Positions 49,425-58,924 of a stretch of 64,000 nt of DNA are shown piece by piece; position 1 is the first letter of the stretch, and every line of letters starts with the position of its first letter. The stretch is taken from positions 806,001-870,000 of the forward strand of contig NC_012966.1 in NCBI RefSeq assembly GCF_000027005.1, read 5' to 3'. Made by a program: the position numbers and the translations under genes. The notes under the pieces are model-generated. The model saw nothing but the letters and a program-made list of their open reading frames with translations. It made no database searches and was not told the origin of the DNA. The DNA is from Komagataella phaffii GS115. Lineage: Eukaryota > Ascomycota > Pichiomycetes > Pichiales > Pichiaceae.

Positions 49425-49535
49425 TCACTGTCATCTGCTCTACCTCCATACACCAATTTTAGCTCACACACGACTGGAAACTCGAAAATTTATCAAAAGT
49501 TTTGTTCTTAAACCATCTAATCACTATTATCGACA

Positions 49536-50402
49536 ATGGCAACAGCAGTAGCTCAAAACTGGGCAGATGAATTGCCACAAACACAAGTCACAGACAACGG
49601 AGATGGTACCAAGACAGTAGTCTCGTTCACACGCAACCAACAAGGGAAGAAAGTCAAGATAACTAAGAGGATCAGAGAAACCATAGTCAAAGAAGAAGTG
49701 GTCCCAGCCGTGGCCCAAAGAAGAAAGTGGTCACGATTTGGTGAGGAAAAGGATAACACAGCTGTAGGTCCAGACACAAGAACAACCATGTTAGACGATC
49801 CTATTGATGTCCAATTTGGTGAAGAAGCACGTAAGAGAAAGGAAGAAGAAGTCAAGAAGAGAAAGCAAACCGAGGTAACAAAATCATTGGTGGTGTGTAG
49901 ATTGTGTCAAGGAGACCATTTCACTACCAAGTGTCCATTTATTGGTACCTTAGGTGTCGATCCAGAGTCCAACCCTAACATGTCTGGAAACAATGGTGAA
50001 GCCGAGGGTTCCACTGCTGATGTCTCTGGAGATTCTGTCGGCTCTGGTCTCGGAGGCTCTGGAAGCTCCTACGTGCCTCCACACCTCAGAGGAAGAGGGG
50101 GTGCTATGCCACGTCCCGGACCAGGTGAAAGAATTCACGATGACTCAACCACAATTAGAATTACACAACTTAATGAAGTTGTGGATGAACAAAGATTACG
50201 TATGGAACTTTGTGCTCCATTTGGTAACATTACCAAGGCTACTGTTGTCAGAAACAGAGAAACTGGTAGGTCAAAAGGAGTTGCATTTGTTGCCTTTGAG
50301 ACTGAGCAAGAAGCTCAGTTGGCAATTGACCGTTTGAACAACAGAGGTTATTTGTCTTTGATTTTGAAGGTGGATTGGTCCAAGCCAAAGCCTAAGGTGT
50401 AG
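49536..50402 (+). CDS. TIF35: Translation initiation factor eIF3g
   Basis: The 288-residue protein begins MATAVAQNWADELPQTQV. It has the eIF3g N-terminal domain with RRKWSRFGEEKDN, a CCHC-type zinc knuckle (CRLCQGDHFTTKCPF, residues about 121-135), a Gly/Ser-rich linker with YVPPHLRGRGG, and a C-terminal RRM (residues about 205-285). The RRM has IRITQLNEVVDEQRLRMEL and RSKGVAFVAF as RNP1. eIF3g binds eIF3i and helps scanning and reinitiation. Length is near S. cerevisiae Tif35 (274). Confidence 0.95.
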   Translation: MATAVAQNWADELPQTQVTDNGDGTKTVVSFTRNQQGKKVKITKRIRETIVKEEVVPAVAQRRKWSRFGEEKDNTAVGPDTRTTMLDDPIDVQFGEEARKRKEEEVKKRKQTEVTKSLVVCRLCQGDHFTTKCPFIGTLGVDPESNPNMSGNNGEAEGSTADVSGDSVGSGLGGSGSSYVPPHLRGRGGAMPRPGPGERIHDDSTTIRITQLNEVVDEQRLRMELCAPFGNITKATVVRNRETGRSKGVAFVAFETEQEAQLAIDRLNNRGYLSLILKVDWSKPKPKV

Positions 50403-50647
50403 GTTTAGTTGTATATCAAAGATTTAATTGAATGAACTGCGACAGAAGGTAAAGATTACTAAGCATTATTGCTCATAGAGTTGATGAATTTCGGTGTCCT
50501 TTGACTCTTAGAGATTTGAAGTCATTAGGTAGTAAAGGAGTAACGTATACTGATCTGATGTCCCAGCAGTGTAGAACCTTTTAATTGACTATTTGTAATC
50601 AGAATCCATTCGTTATGGTCCACTTAAACTAGAAACACGTGGAAATT

Positions 50648-50718
50648 GCGCCTGTGGTTTAGTGGTAAAATCTAACATTCCCATTGTTAGGCCCCGGGTT
50701 CGATTCCCGGCAGGCGCA
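50648..50718 (+). tRNA. tRNA-Gly (CCC)
   Basis: The 71-nt sequence has acceptor stem GCGCCTG/CAGGCGC, D-arm GTGGTTTAGTGGTAAAA, anticodon stem TAACA/TGTTA around loop TTCCCAT, and T-loop GGTTCGATTCC. The anticodon is CCC. The discriminator is A, and a T6 terminator follows at 50731-50736. No intron. Confidence 0.96.
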
Positions 50719-50752
50719 TAATTTCCTTACTTTTTTGATATTAACTTATTGA

Positions 50753-51484
50753 TTATTCTATGTATTCCTCTTCAAGTAAGCTATCTATCACCTCTTGACG
50801 TTTAGCTTCTATGTCAGTTTCTTTTTCATCGTCTACTTCCATCATACCGTTCTTTTCTGGAACTATTATCACGTTCTTTTTAACCAATGTCCTTACTTTT
50901 TCTTCTATTCTTGCACAAACCGTTTCAATGTTTTCAATCTCAGCTTTGTCCTGTTGTATCTTGCTTTCCATTTCTAGTATCAAAATCTCACGGGACTGGT
51001 GCAATCGATAGCTGTTCAACAGATAATGTAAATTTATCAAAATGATCCGTATATGCTCTATTTTCTGATTAGCATAACTGGGATTCTTAGCAACTATGCC
51101 CAGTAGCTCTAAGAAGTTTAGCAGCAAAGATTTGGTCATTTTTTTCATTTCTGTTAGTCTTTCATGGGAGAATACTTCGTCCTGGTCATTCTCCTCAGAT
51201 ATGAAATTTGGATACAATTGTTGAATTCCAGAAGCCTTGAGATCTATGAATTTATCTTTAAAGCTCCAGACACTTCCAAATGATCGATATGACTCCCCTT
51301 CTGGCTTTGTAGGGGGAATGAGGAATTGCAACTCCGTTCCTTTCACCTGCTGATGTATTTCTTCATCACTCTTTGTTTCTCTCAACTCTTTAAGTTTTTC
51401 AACGTTTTTACTGGTGAAAAATTTCAAATACGGAGGCGGAGGAGGGTATAACGCACTAATGAGCCCATGTTGCTCGTCTTCCAT
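50753..51484 (-). CDS. MED7: Mediator subunit 7
   Basis: Med7 is in the middle module of Mediator, where it pairs with Med21 and Med31. The 243-residue product has ISALYPPPPPYLKFFTSKNVEKL near its start, then LQFLIPPTKPEGESYRSFGSVWSFKD. A long coiled-coil half includes LLLNFLELLGIVAKNP and LINLHYLLNSYRLHQSRE. All match Med7. The frame runs 50 codons further up from a GTG, but the ATG at 51484 puts the YPPPPPY motif where the family has it. The C-terminus is about 30 residues longer than in S. cerevisiae and acidic. HRT1 is divergent, as in S. cerevisiae. Confidence 0.94.
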   Translation of the reverse strand: MEDEQHGLISALYPPPPPYLKFFTSKNVEKLKELRETKSDEEIHQQVKGTELQFLIPPTKPEGESYRSFGSVWSFKDKFIDLKASGIQQLYPNFISEENDQDEVFSHERLTEMKKMTKSLLLNFLELLGIVAKNPSYANQKIEHIRIILINLHYLLNSYRLHQSREILILEMESKIQQDKAEIENIETVCARIEEKVRTLVKKNVIIVPEKNGMMEVDDEKETDIEAKRQEVIDSLLEEEYIE

Positions 51485-51841
51485 GAGTCCAGTGAACGTC
51501 CAATTACTAAACTGTTGAGGAAGAAACAGATGTATCTGGTCACCTTTCAAGTCGCGCCGTACTATCTCGTCTCCGCGTAGACCTCCACCCAGGAGCTTCC
51601 TTCCAATAGGACGTTTCAATCGATTGGGATGCACCTAAACTGATAAACAGAACTCAATTCCCAACAGAATCGCAACCAAAGATTAGCAAATACGGATAGC
51701 ATTCGATCTGCTCTCTACGGTTGCCCAAATCTTCCTTTAGAGACGGAGCGTGCTGGTTATCAATCTCCTCCCCCCTAACTGTTCCGCTAAATAAATCGAG
51801 AAACAATCTGAATCTGACTACTTCTACCAAACAAGGATATC
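51485..51841. promoter_or_regulatory. Divergent MED7/HRT1 promoter
   Basis: This is a 357-bp spacer between the two ATGs. A pyrimidine-rich run near 51765-51778 (CTCCTCCCCCCTAA) stands out. No TATA box is evident. Confidence 0.45.
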
Positions 51842-52320
51842 ATGTCGACAGAAAGCGTTGATGAAATGGAGGTTGATGTACCAGGTAAGCATTCTTTTAA
51901 AGGTTCTGTTTGCACCAGCTACTAACATCTCAGATGGACAGGAGAAGAAACGATTTGAAGTCAAAAAGTGGACAGCAGTGGCGTTCTGGTCCTGGAGTAA
52001 GTAAACTCTCTACCAAGCATCTTAGAAGAAGTACTAATAATCACAGATATGGTCGTGGAAACTTGTGCCATTTGCAGAAACCATCTGATGGAGCCGTGTA
52101 TTGATTGCCAGCCAAACAGTACCTCCCAAAGCAATATCGAATGTGCCACAGCTTGGGGAACTTGTAATGTAAGTGATCTTTCGAAAGTTTTCAGGAGTTT
52201 GATTATACTAACCCCACGCAGCATGCCTTCCACATGCATTGTATCACAAGATGGCTTAAGACTAGAAATGTTTGTCCTCTAGATAACGGAGAATGGGTTC
52301 TACAAAAATATGGAAACTAG
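51842..52320 (+). CDS. HRT1: HRT1/RBX1, RING subunit of SCF; three short introns
   Basis: There is no long open frame; I assembled the gene from splice signals. Exons are 51842-51884, 51934-51996, 52047-52168 and 52222-52320. The introns are 49, 50 and 53 nt, with donors GTAAGC, GTAAGT and GTAAGT, branch sites TACTAAC, TACTAAT and TACTAAC, and acceptors CTCAG, CACAG and GCAG. The 108-residue product keeps the frame at each junction. It reads [57 protein letters not shown]. This is the Rbx1 RING-H2 with its three zinc sites. It recruits E2 Cdc34 and neddylation to cullins. It is convergent with PHA2 (46 bp). Confidence 0.96.
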
Positions 52321-52366
52321 GATTAAAACGAAATTAATATATTTACATCTTACACTTAACCCTTTT

Positions 52367-53317
52367 TCAGTCCCAGTACTTTTTGGACCGAGGAAATGTT
52401 CCCAAAACAAATTTCTCTTGAACATAATCATTCAGTTTCTCCAGAGCATTAACTGTGTTTTCATCTTGATCATCCCAGAACTCTATAAAGAAAATGTAAT
52501 GCCAGGATTTCATTTTTGAAGGCCGAGAGGCAATAGTTTGCAAGTTGATTCCATGTTCCTTGAAACAGGCTAGAGCATCACACAATGCACCATGGTTATC
52601 ATCTTTTTTGAGCATAAATGCCATCAATGTCAATGTTTTTGATGATTTGTCCGTAGTGAGAGGGAGACTGTCATATCCCAGGATCAAGAACCTCGTAGTG
52701 TTCTCGTCAAAATCTTCGATATTCGCTTGGAATACTGGTACGTTGTGTAACTCTGCAGCTATATCACTCGCTATCGCAGCGACATATTCATCCCCCTTTT
52801 CAACCGTTTCTTTCACTATCTGGACGGCCCGAGAAGTTGAGCTACAGTCAATTTTCTCCAAACTCTTTGGGAACACTTTATCATTTGCCTCAAAAAAACG
52901 GTTGCATTGACTCCAAACCTGTGGATGCGAATAAATCTTGGTAATCTTGTCTAAACTTGGGGCATTTGTAATTAAATTATGATGAATGGAGACAAATTGT
53001 TCCCCCACAACACGGAAATCTGGTGTATTACCTTCCTTATTCATAAACCAATCTTTGAGATAATCATAGGAGAATACCACCTGTCCATTGGAAGAGTTCT
53101 CAAAGGGAATCACAGCATATGAGACGGTTTTGTCACTAAGTGCATTGATACAGCTACGGATAGTGGTCTGGGGTTCATATGTGAAATTTTCACCATTTGC
53201 AAACTCTTGCAGGGCAGCCTAGATAGTTAGCAACCTTATTAAAACTAGAAATTAAACCCATTAACTTACCTTATGGGAATACGTTCCCTGGGGCCCCAAA
53301 TATGCTATATTAGTCAT
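52367..53317 (-). CDS. PHA2: Prephenate dehydratase, one intron
   Basis: This enzyme turns prephenate into phenylpyruvate in phenylalanine synthesis. Exon 1 is 53317-53270 (MTNIAYLGPQGTYSHK). The intron is 53219-53269 (51 nt), with donor GTAAGT, branch GCTAAC and acceptor ATCTAG. Exon 2 is 53218-52367, starting AALQEFA. The 299-residue product has GPQGTYSHKAA, SYAVIPFENSSNG and the catalytic TTRFLILG. It ends with an ACT regulatory domain (HGALCDALACFKEHGINLQTIASRPSK), where phenylalanine usually binds as a feedback inhibitor. Without exon 1 the substrate-binding motif would be missing, which supports the splice model. Confidence 0.95.
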
Positions 53318-53503
53318 GGTTAGGTTATCCTATATGGGGGAACGTTAGCACGACATGATGCAAAACTTCGCGGGATTTGGAAGGGTAGAGCGTACGGTGG
53401 AAAACCGTTAAAAACAAGGAGAGCGTCCTCTGAAACGCTAGGGAGAATCTTCCTCAAGGAGAAAGATATAGTTTATAGTATGTACATGTAATTAAATGGC
53501 CTC

Positions 53504-55216
53504 TTATGAGGAAGTTTCTCCGTGGATATCAGAGAATAATACTTGGTAAGCTTTTTCGTCATAATTATCTGTCTCGCCGATTAATGGCGTTAGACTAGCC
53601 ACTCCACTCTTCAAAAGTATTCTTTCAATCATGAATCGCTCAACCAGGGTGGTTTTTGATTTTGAAAGAATCAACGTCACACGAGGGGATTGGGATTTTC
53701 CTGCAATTAAAACTAAAGTTTTGGCGTCCTTCAATGCATGTAAGCCCAAACAGATGACAGATGCTAGGCCCTCCAAGTTCAAACCGGGAAGTTGAGAAGG
53801 CGTGGATACGAGAAACTGACTCTGTTCATTTTCATCGTTGAAAAAATTAGCTGTGGATGAGCTTAACTGTTTAGAAGAATACCCAAGTTTTGTTAACTGT
53901 TCCATTATAGTTCGGATCGTAATGGAATCTGGACATATCAGAAGAGACTTTTTCTTCCTCAGTTTTGCAGATACAGTTGGCAAAGCATCTAATATTTCAT
54001 CTGAGATGAGTTGTGAAAGGGTTTTATCTTTTTGTAGCTGTGTGGTAAGGTGTTTCTTTGCATTCTCATCGAATTCTTTTCCAATAGGTGACCTAATCTT
54101 TGACAAAACTTCCATTCCAGTAGATAACGGAGGAAGTTTAAAGTCCAAGACCTTTCTGCTATCACCAATGACAATCGATAATCTAGCAGATTGGTTGATC
54201 CGGGCCCTGGCCAAGACATCGCCTTTAGCGAGTAGCCCAATGGGCAATAGGGTTCTGGAAACGTTCCATTTGTTTTCTTCAATCATGTTCAGCAGTTTAT
54301 TGCTAATATCTAGTGTTTCAATGAATCCAAACTGCAATGGCTGGATATTTTTTGTTGAGCTGATAGTCTCTTTTAACTTCATGATATAATTGATCAAGAT
54401 TTGCGCAGGTCTTTCATGAACGACTTTTTTATTATCATTCAAAAGCTGGATATCAGCATCATCGACACCAAGAAATTTGAGCTCGTGCAACCTCATGTAC
54501 AAAGGGTCTGAATTATTTTTACTGATCAGATCTAGCATTCTTTGAGGTGTGGCCACCATTACCTGCGGAGTTTTCAAATCCAACTGTTTCTCCTGATTTA
54601 GCTCATCCTCCTCTGAACTTCTATACAAGAATGCAACGTCTTGAACTTCCAATGAGTGACATAATTTTTGTAATTGTAATAATGCAAGAGTAGTTGGTGC
54701 TAGCAACAGTGATCGTCCTCGTATTGAAAGAGCATACAATAGAAGGCAAGTGCTACTCCCCGACCTTTGCGATGCAACCGCAAGCACTGATATACCTGAG
54801 CATAAAATAGACAAAATCCGTCTCTGGTTATCTGTAGGCCGGCTGATATCTAATTTTTCATGCAATTGTCGATCCAATCTTGAAGATATTCCAAAGTCTT
54901 TAAACGAGCCCTCAAATCTTGGGTCGAATTTGATCTTCAGCCTATTGTACTTATCATGCGGACTTTTCAGGGAACTCTTCTTGTTCTTCTCTAAACTTTC
55001 TATAACATCCCTTTCAACCTGAACTCTGAGGTCATTGTATCTATTCCTTCTTATGGATCGGTTAGATTTAGGGTTCCTCTTCAAGTTCTGTTTCTTTACC
55101 GAGGTGATAACGTTCGATTCTGAAACAGCATCTCGCTGGAATGACTGATGTATCCAGCGAGAGCACACACCCAGGCCATTTATCGAAGTTCTCCTTATGG
55201 AGCTGTTGAGAAACAT
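53504..55216 (-). CDS. DEAD-box-like mitochondrial protein with degenerate motifs (MRH4-like)
   Basis: The 570-residue protein begins MFLNSSIRRTSINGLGVCSRWIHQSF, basic and acid-free, a likely mitochondrial presequence. A helicase-like fold follows: RPTDNQRRIL (Q motif) and LAPTTLALLQLQKL (Ia). VMVATPQRMLDL is like motif Ib, and FLVSTPSQLPGLNLEGLASVICLG is like motif V. Motif I is SQRSGSST (149-156), where the P-loop lysine is Ser154. Motif II is VDDAD (251-255), and no clear HRxGR motif VI is seen. So ATP hydrolysis is doubtful. Mrh4, needed for late mitochondrial large-subunit assembly, is the nearest family I can suggest, but I am not sure. ZIM17, also mitochondrial, is divergent, with 162 bp between starts. 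Confidence 0.75.
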   Translation of the reverse strand: MFLNSSIRRTSINGLGVCSRWIHQSFQRDAVSESNVITSVKKQNLKRNPKSNRSIRRNRYNDLRVQVERDVIESLEKNKKSSLKSPHDKYNRLKIKFDPRFEGSFKDFGISSRLDRQLHEKLDISRPTDNQRRILSILCSGISVLAVASQRSGSSTCLLLYALSIRGRSLLLAPTTLALLQLQKLCHSLEVQDVAFLYRSSEEDELNQEKQLDLKTPQVMVATPQRMLDLISKNNSDPLYMRLHELKFLGVDDADIQLLNDNKKVVHERPAQILINYIMKLKETISSTKNIQPLQFGFIETLDISNKLLNMIEENKWNVSRTLLPIGLLAKGDVLARARINQSARLSIVIGDSRKVLDFKLPPLSTGMEVLSKIRSPIGKEFDENAKKHLTTQLQKDKTLSQLISDEILDALPTVSAKLRKKKSLLICPDSITIRTIMEQLTKLGYSSKQLSSSTANFFNDENEQSQFLVSTPSQLPGLNLEGLASVICLGLHALKDAKTLVLIAGKSQSPRVTLILSKSKTTLVERFMIERILLKSGVASLTPLIGETDNYDEKAYQVLFSDIHGETSS

Positions 55217-55378
55217 GCGATGGGTGAATCAGTGGGTCTTTCAAGCCAGAAAAAAATATTCTCCTGCGAGCGAACAAGATAACCTTCGAGGCCAGTTCCC
55301 CAAATTTTCCGTCTAATCCGACTTCATCTCATCGCAAAAGTTGGAAAAATAATTCTCTTTCCCAATGATTACCCCAGG

Positions 55379-55888
55379 ATGTTGCCCAGAATTTTAGCAA
55401 GTCAAGTCCTAAGACAATCTTCAAGAACACTATTACGGTCTTCTAGATCGCCACTGCTGCGGAAGGCTTCTTCTCAGTTTTTCAACGGTTTTGCCAGATG
55501 GAATTCTAGCCAACCTCTCAAAGTCGATAAACCGCAACTAATGATTGCCTTCACTTGCAAGAAATGTGACACAAGGTCCAGTCATACGTTCTCTAAACAA
55601 GCATATACCAACGGAACCGTGTTAATCCAATGTCCTGGATGCAAAAACAGACATTTGATCGCTGACCATCTCAAGATCTTCAGTGACGAACGTGTCAATA
55701 TCCAGGATTTGTTAGCTGCCCAAAATGAGTCAGTATCGTCTTCCGTAGACGATCTTGTTTTTGAGGACATTCCAGAAAAGCTGAAGAAGGTAATTGGGCA
55801 CCATGCAAAGGACGCTCCAGAGGAATACAAGCAGAAAAGACAGGTAGAAGGAGGAGCATTGCCAGATGGAAGTGACACCGATAAATAA
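55379..55888 (+). CDS. ZIM17: ZIM17/HEP1, mitochondrial Hsp70 escort protein
   Basis: Zim17 keeps the matrix Hsp70 Ssc1 soluble. The 169-residue product begins [27 protein letters not shown], a strong Arg/Ser-rich presequence. A DNL-type zinc finger follows: [22 protein letters not shown], then [21 protein letters not shown], with four Cys in two CxxC pairs. The DNL triplet itself is replaced by ADH. The C-terminal tail is acidic. A short upstream ATG at 55365 is out of frame and would give a 10-codon overlapping reading frame. Confidence 0.92.
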   Translation: MLPRILASQVLRQSSRTLLRSSRSPLLRKASSQFFNGFARWNSSQPLKVDKPQLMIAFTCKKCDTRSSHTFSKQAYTNGTVLIQCPGCKNRHLIADHLKIFSDERVNIQDLLAAQNESVSSSVDDLVFEDIPEKLKKVIGHHAKDAPEEYKQKRQVEGGALPDGSDTDK

Positions 55889-55961
55889 GCAAAGAACTAG
55901 TTATTATATATAAATGGAACTAAATAAAGTAAAAGATATTATGAAGAAACATCCGTCAATA

Positions 55962-58016
55962 TTATTTGGATTCTATCACTGGCTCAACCAGATGTTTGTT
56001 CTCCTGTTTGTTCTCCCGTTTGATGTAATCACGATATACTCCGCAGGCTACTTTCTTCAGCGCATGTCTTCCATCCCATAGTGGGTAGATACACACCAAC
56101 ACGATAGCCAGGTAAGTACTACCAATTGAGGCACCTGCCCATCCTTCGAAGAATGACCTACTCCAGATCCAGTTTCTGTAAAGTGGCATTGGCCACAGAA
56201 CTTGAGTGACTAAAACGTTGATCACAAGGTATATTCTTGCAACCTTAAGCCAGAACTTAATCTTGACCAGTTCCTTTTCTCTGTCAGTAGGACTTTCAAT
56301 GGAGCCAATCTCAGTGGTGTACTCTGGAACAACTCCCTTAATTTCCCTATCTTCATCAGAGTGTGAAAGGTTGTCTTTCTCAAACTCACTCTCACTGCTA
56401 TCTTCCTCACCTTCAACCAAAGTGGCATCTTGAAGACGGGCCCAGTCAAACTTGTATGGCTTGTATAGCAAACTGACAAGCACCGTGACAATACCAGGTA
56501 CGAATATGGTTACTAAACCACCATAGAGACATGGCAGTTGTTGACCAGTCGAAGCAACACTCAAGTCTCCGTACATTGTCTTGGCAACAGATAACCATGT
56601 GGCAATACCGGTACTAATACCAGCAATAGGAGCAACAAATGCTGCAACAGTGGTCTGTCTAGACCACAGAATGGACAGCAGTAGAGGAATGACACCACCA
56701 CAAATGATCATAGAGTAGAAGTAACCCATCCAAGTCAAACTTACACCAACGTAGTGCAACATGACAGAGAATCCAGCGGAGAACAAACCAAAGAAGACAA
56801 CTCCGAAATGGGTAACTTTGATCATTTGCTTGTTTTGAGCTTCAGGATTAATGTAAGTTCTGTAAACGTCAAAACTCAGAATGGAACTCACAGACACCAT
56901 TTGAGAAGAGACTGTGGATGTGACAGCCATATAAAGAGCTAAAAGCAGGGCACCACAAGCACCATTTCCTAGTAAAGCCTTCAAAGTGTAGGGCAACAGG
57001 AAAGCGTTAGCAATTTCGTCAGCATTCATAGGGTTAGGATAAGTGGGGAAACTAGGTTTAGTCGACATGTAAGCTCCAATCAAACCCATAACTGTACCCA
57101 AAGGCCAAGAACAGGCGTAAATAGTGATGGAGCCAATGATGTAAGCGGGAACCATGGTTTCAGTTTTAGCAGCAAAGGCTTTAGCCCAGAAGGCACTGTC
57201 CATAACAGCTAAACCGAAGTCACCGATAGAATGAATAAGACCGAAAATGATGGCACCTTGGGACTTGAAGGTGAGCAAGGAACCTTGATAGTTACCCTCG
57301 ATGTAGTACTCGTTGTCAGCTTGCCATTGTTTCACCAAATCATAAAGATTTCCCAGACTCCCGATTTCGTTGTGGGCGACGGATGCAGTTGTGAAATAGG
57401 CAAAGATGATCAAGGCGATAAAGGTGTGAACATACTCAGTGATGAACGTTCCCTTAAGACCACCGGAGAAGGTGTAACACAGCACACCGAATGGAATCAA
57501 CATGGTAGAAGCGACAATGTGCATACCAGTCAAAGCAGTGATGGCACCAGAAGCACCCAAAATCATAGAAGAGCATGATAGCAAATTATTCACCAAACAC
57601 AAGAAGATGTATAGTATGTGAGTGGCCTTTCCATATCTCAGGTTGACAATCTCCAAACATGTGTGAGCATTAGGAATCTTCCTCTTACATTCAATACCAG
57701 CCAACATCAGGAACACAACCTGCACAGAGGAAGTAGAAGCGTAATGGTAGGCTGCTGCCACACCATAACTAAACACCATTTGGACAGACCAAATAGACAC
57801 AGTAGCCCACATCCAGGAGGACATGATAGCAGACGAAGCCAACCCGACACCGACCGATCTGTTACAAACAGTGAACATCTCGGTGTTACCCGTGTTCTCA
57901 TTCAGGTACTTTTTCATCAGCCTGGTACTGATTAGCACCATAATGGCAAACAGAGCACCAACACCTACCAGGACACCATACCCTGAAGCTTGATTAAGTA
58001 ATTCCTTGACAGCCAT
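55962..58016 (-). CDS. DUR3: DUR3, urea/polyamine permease
   Basis: Dur3 is a plasma-membrane member of the sodium:solute symporter family, moving urea with protons in yeast and also polyamines. The 684-residue protein has about 15 hydrophobic segments. It shows SVGVGLASSAIMSSWMWATV, GIECKRKIPNAHTCLEIV, YTFSGGLKGTFITEYVH, DSAFWAKAFAAK and MAVTSTVSSQMVSVSSILSFDVYRTY. A charged acidic loop (EGEEDSSESEFEKD) precedes the last two helices. The frame extends to a TTG; the ATG at 58016 is the first. The promoter holds GATAA sites, expected for a gene under nitrogen catabolite control. S. cerevisiae Dur3 is 735 residues. Confidence 0.94.
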   Translation of the reverse strand: MAVKELLNQASGYGVLVGVGALFAIMVLISTRLMKKYLNENTGNTEMFTVCNRSVGVGLASSAIMSSWMWATVSIWSVQMVFSYGVAAAYHYASTSSVQVVFLMLAGIECKRKIPNAHTCLEIVNLRYGKATHILYIFLCLVNNLLSCSSMILGASGAITALTGMHIVASTMLIPFGVLCYTFSGGLKGTFITEYVHTFIALIIFAYFTTASVAHNEIGSLGNLYDLVKQWQADNEYYIEGNYQGSLLTFKSQGAIIFGLIHSIGDFGLAVMDSAFWAKAFAAKTETMVPAYIIGSITIYACSWPLGTVMGLIGAYMSTKPSFPTYPNPMNADEIANAFLLPYTLKALLGNGACGALLLALYMAVTSTVSSQMVSVSSILSFDVYRTYINPEAQNKQMIKVTHFGVVFFGLFSAGFSVMLHYVGVSLTWMGYFYSMIICGGVIPLLLSILWSRQTTVAAFVAPIAGISTGIATWLSVAKTMYGDLSVASTGQQLPCLYGGLVTIFVPGIVTVLVSLLYKPYKFDWARLQDATLVEGEEDSSESEFEKDNLSHSDEDREIKGVVPEYTTEIGSIESPTDREKELVKIKFWLKVARIYLVINVLVTQVLWPMPLYRNWIWSRSFFEGWAGASIGSTYLAIVLVCIYPLWDGRHALKKVACGVYRDYIKRENKQENKHLVEPVIESK

Positions 58017-58924
58017 CGGAGTTGAGATCAAGTGATTTATTGAATAATTTCAAAAACCGAGTACCGCTTCTACCGTTTATATATACCAAGAAGCCACCCT
58101 ATATTTGGGATGCCGAAACATGTATGCATAATTGTGTTGTGGCTGAACAATTAAACACTTAACTAGAGCTACCCTTAGTCACCTTAATATTTCAGTGGCT
58201 CCTGTAGTAATGTCACGTGCATCTAGCACATTTTGAGGACGGAGCCAAGTTTTTTCATACAATTTCGTACAATAGTTTTATTAATCTGCAAAATTATGGC
58301 ATTTGGGGTAATTTCCATTAGAGTCTTGTTAGCTCACTTGGAAAAGCGTGGCACATTTGGCAGCTGATAACATGTCGCCCCAGTTTATGTGTGGGCTAAT
58401 TATACTTCAGAATTCGAATTTCCATACACCGATTGCTATGACTTGCGTCCGATCGCGATATCGGCTATGGCTTTTGAAAATTCATCTATTGAAATGCCGC
58501 GACTTGACCTTTTTAGCGACCTCGCAGCAGCTAATTAATACTTAACTCCTAGCCTCTTTTTCTCTTCAGGGGAATTAAGCCCATTCGAGGGGAGGGGGGG
58601 AATTTTTCAAAATTTGTGACACCCTGGTTTTTCGTTCGTACCCGGGGGGTTGATACACTGGTAGATCATCAACATCCATACATCACTTTGAGGTCATGAC
58701 ATGAAAATATCTCTAAGCGTATATCACTTATCATCAACATTCACTTAACGCTTCCCCTGAGCCCCATCTTGATAAAGCTCAGTTGCCCGTTTGAGATATC
58801 AGTATAGCTTAGGTTATACTCTGCATCGTTTTTATTGCTTCTTCAAGGTTTATTCGTTTCCTCTGCTGTTACTCGCCTCACCATATAAAGTTGATATCTT
58901 CAATGATTAGTGTACAATATTGCG
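58017..58924. promoter_or_regulatory. Divergent DUR3/MKS1-like promoter with GATA sites
   Basis: This 908-bp spacer has GATAA at 58366-58370 and 58771-58775, and GATAAG on the minus strand at 58727-58732. A TATA box for DUR3 (TATATATAC on the plus strand) lies near 58078-58086. CCCCT occurs at 58754-58758. A G-rich run (GAGGGGAGGGGGGG) lies at 58587-58600. CACGTG occurs near 58214. GATA sites fit nitrogen control by Gln3/Gat1-type factors; this is inference. Confidence 0.55.

Noticed and set aside
50811..51011. Ser/Phe-rich plus frames over MED7
   Set aside because: They are antisense shadows of the MED7 coiled coil.
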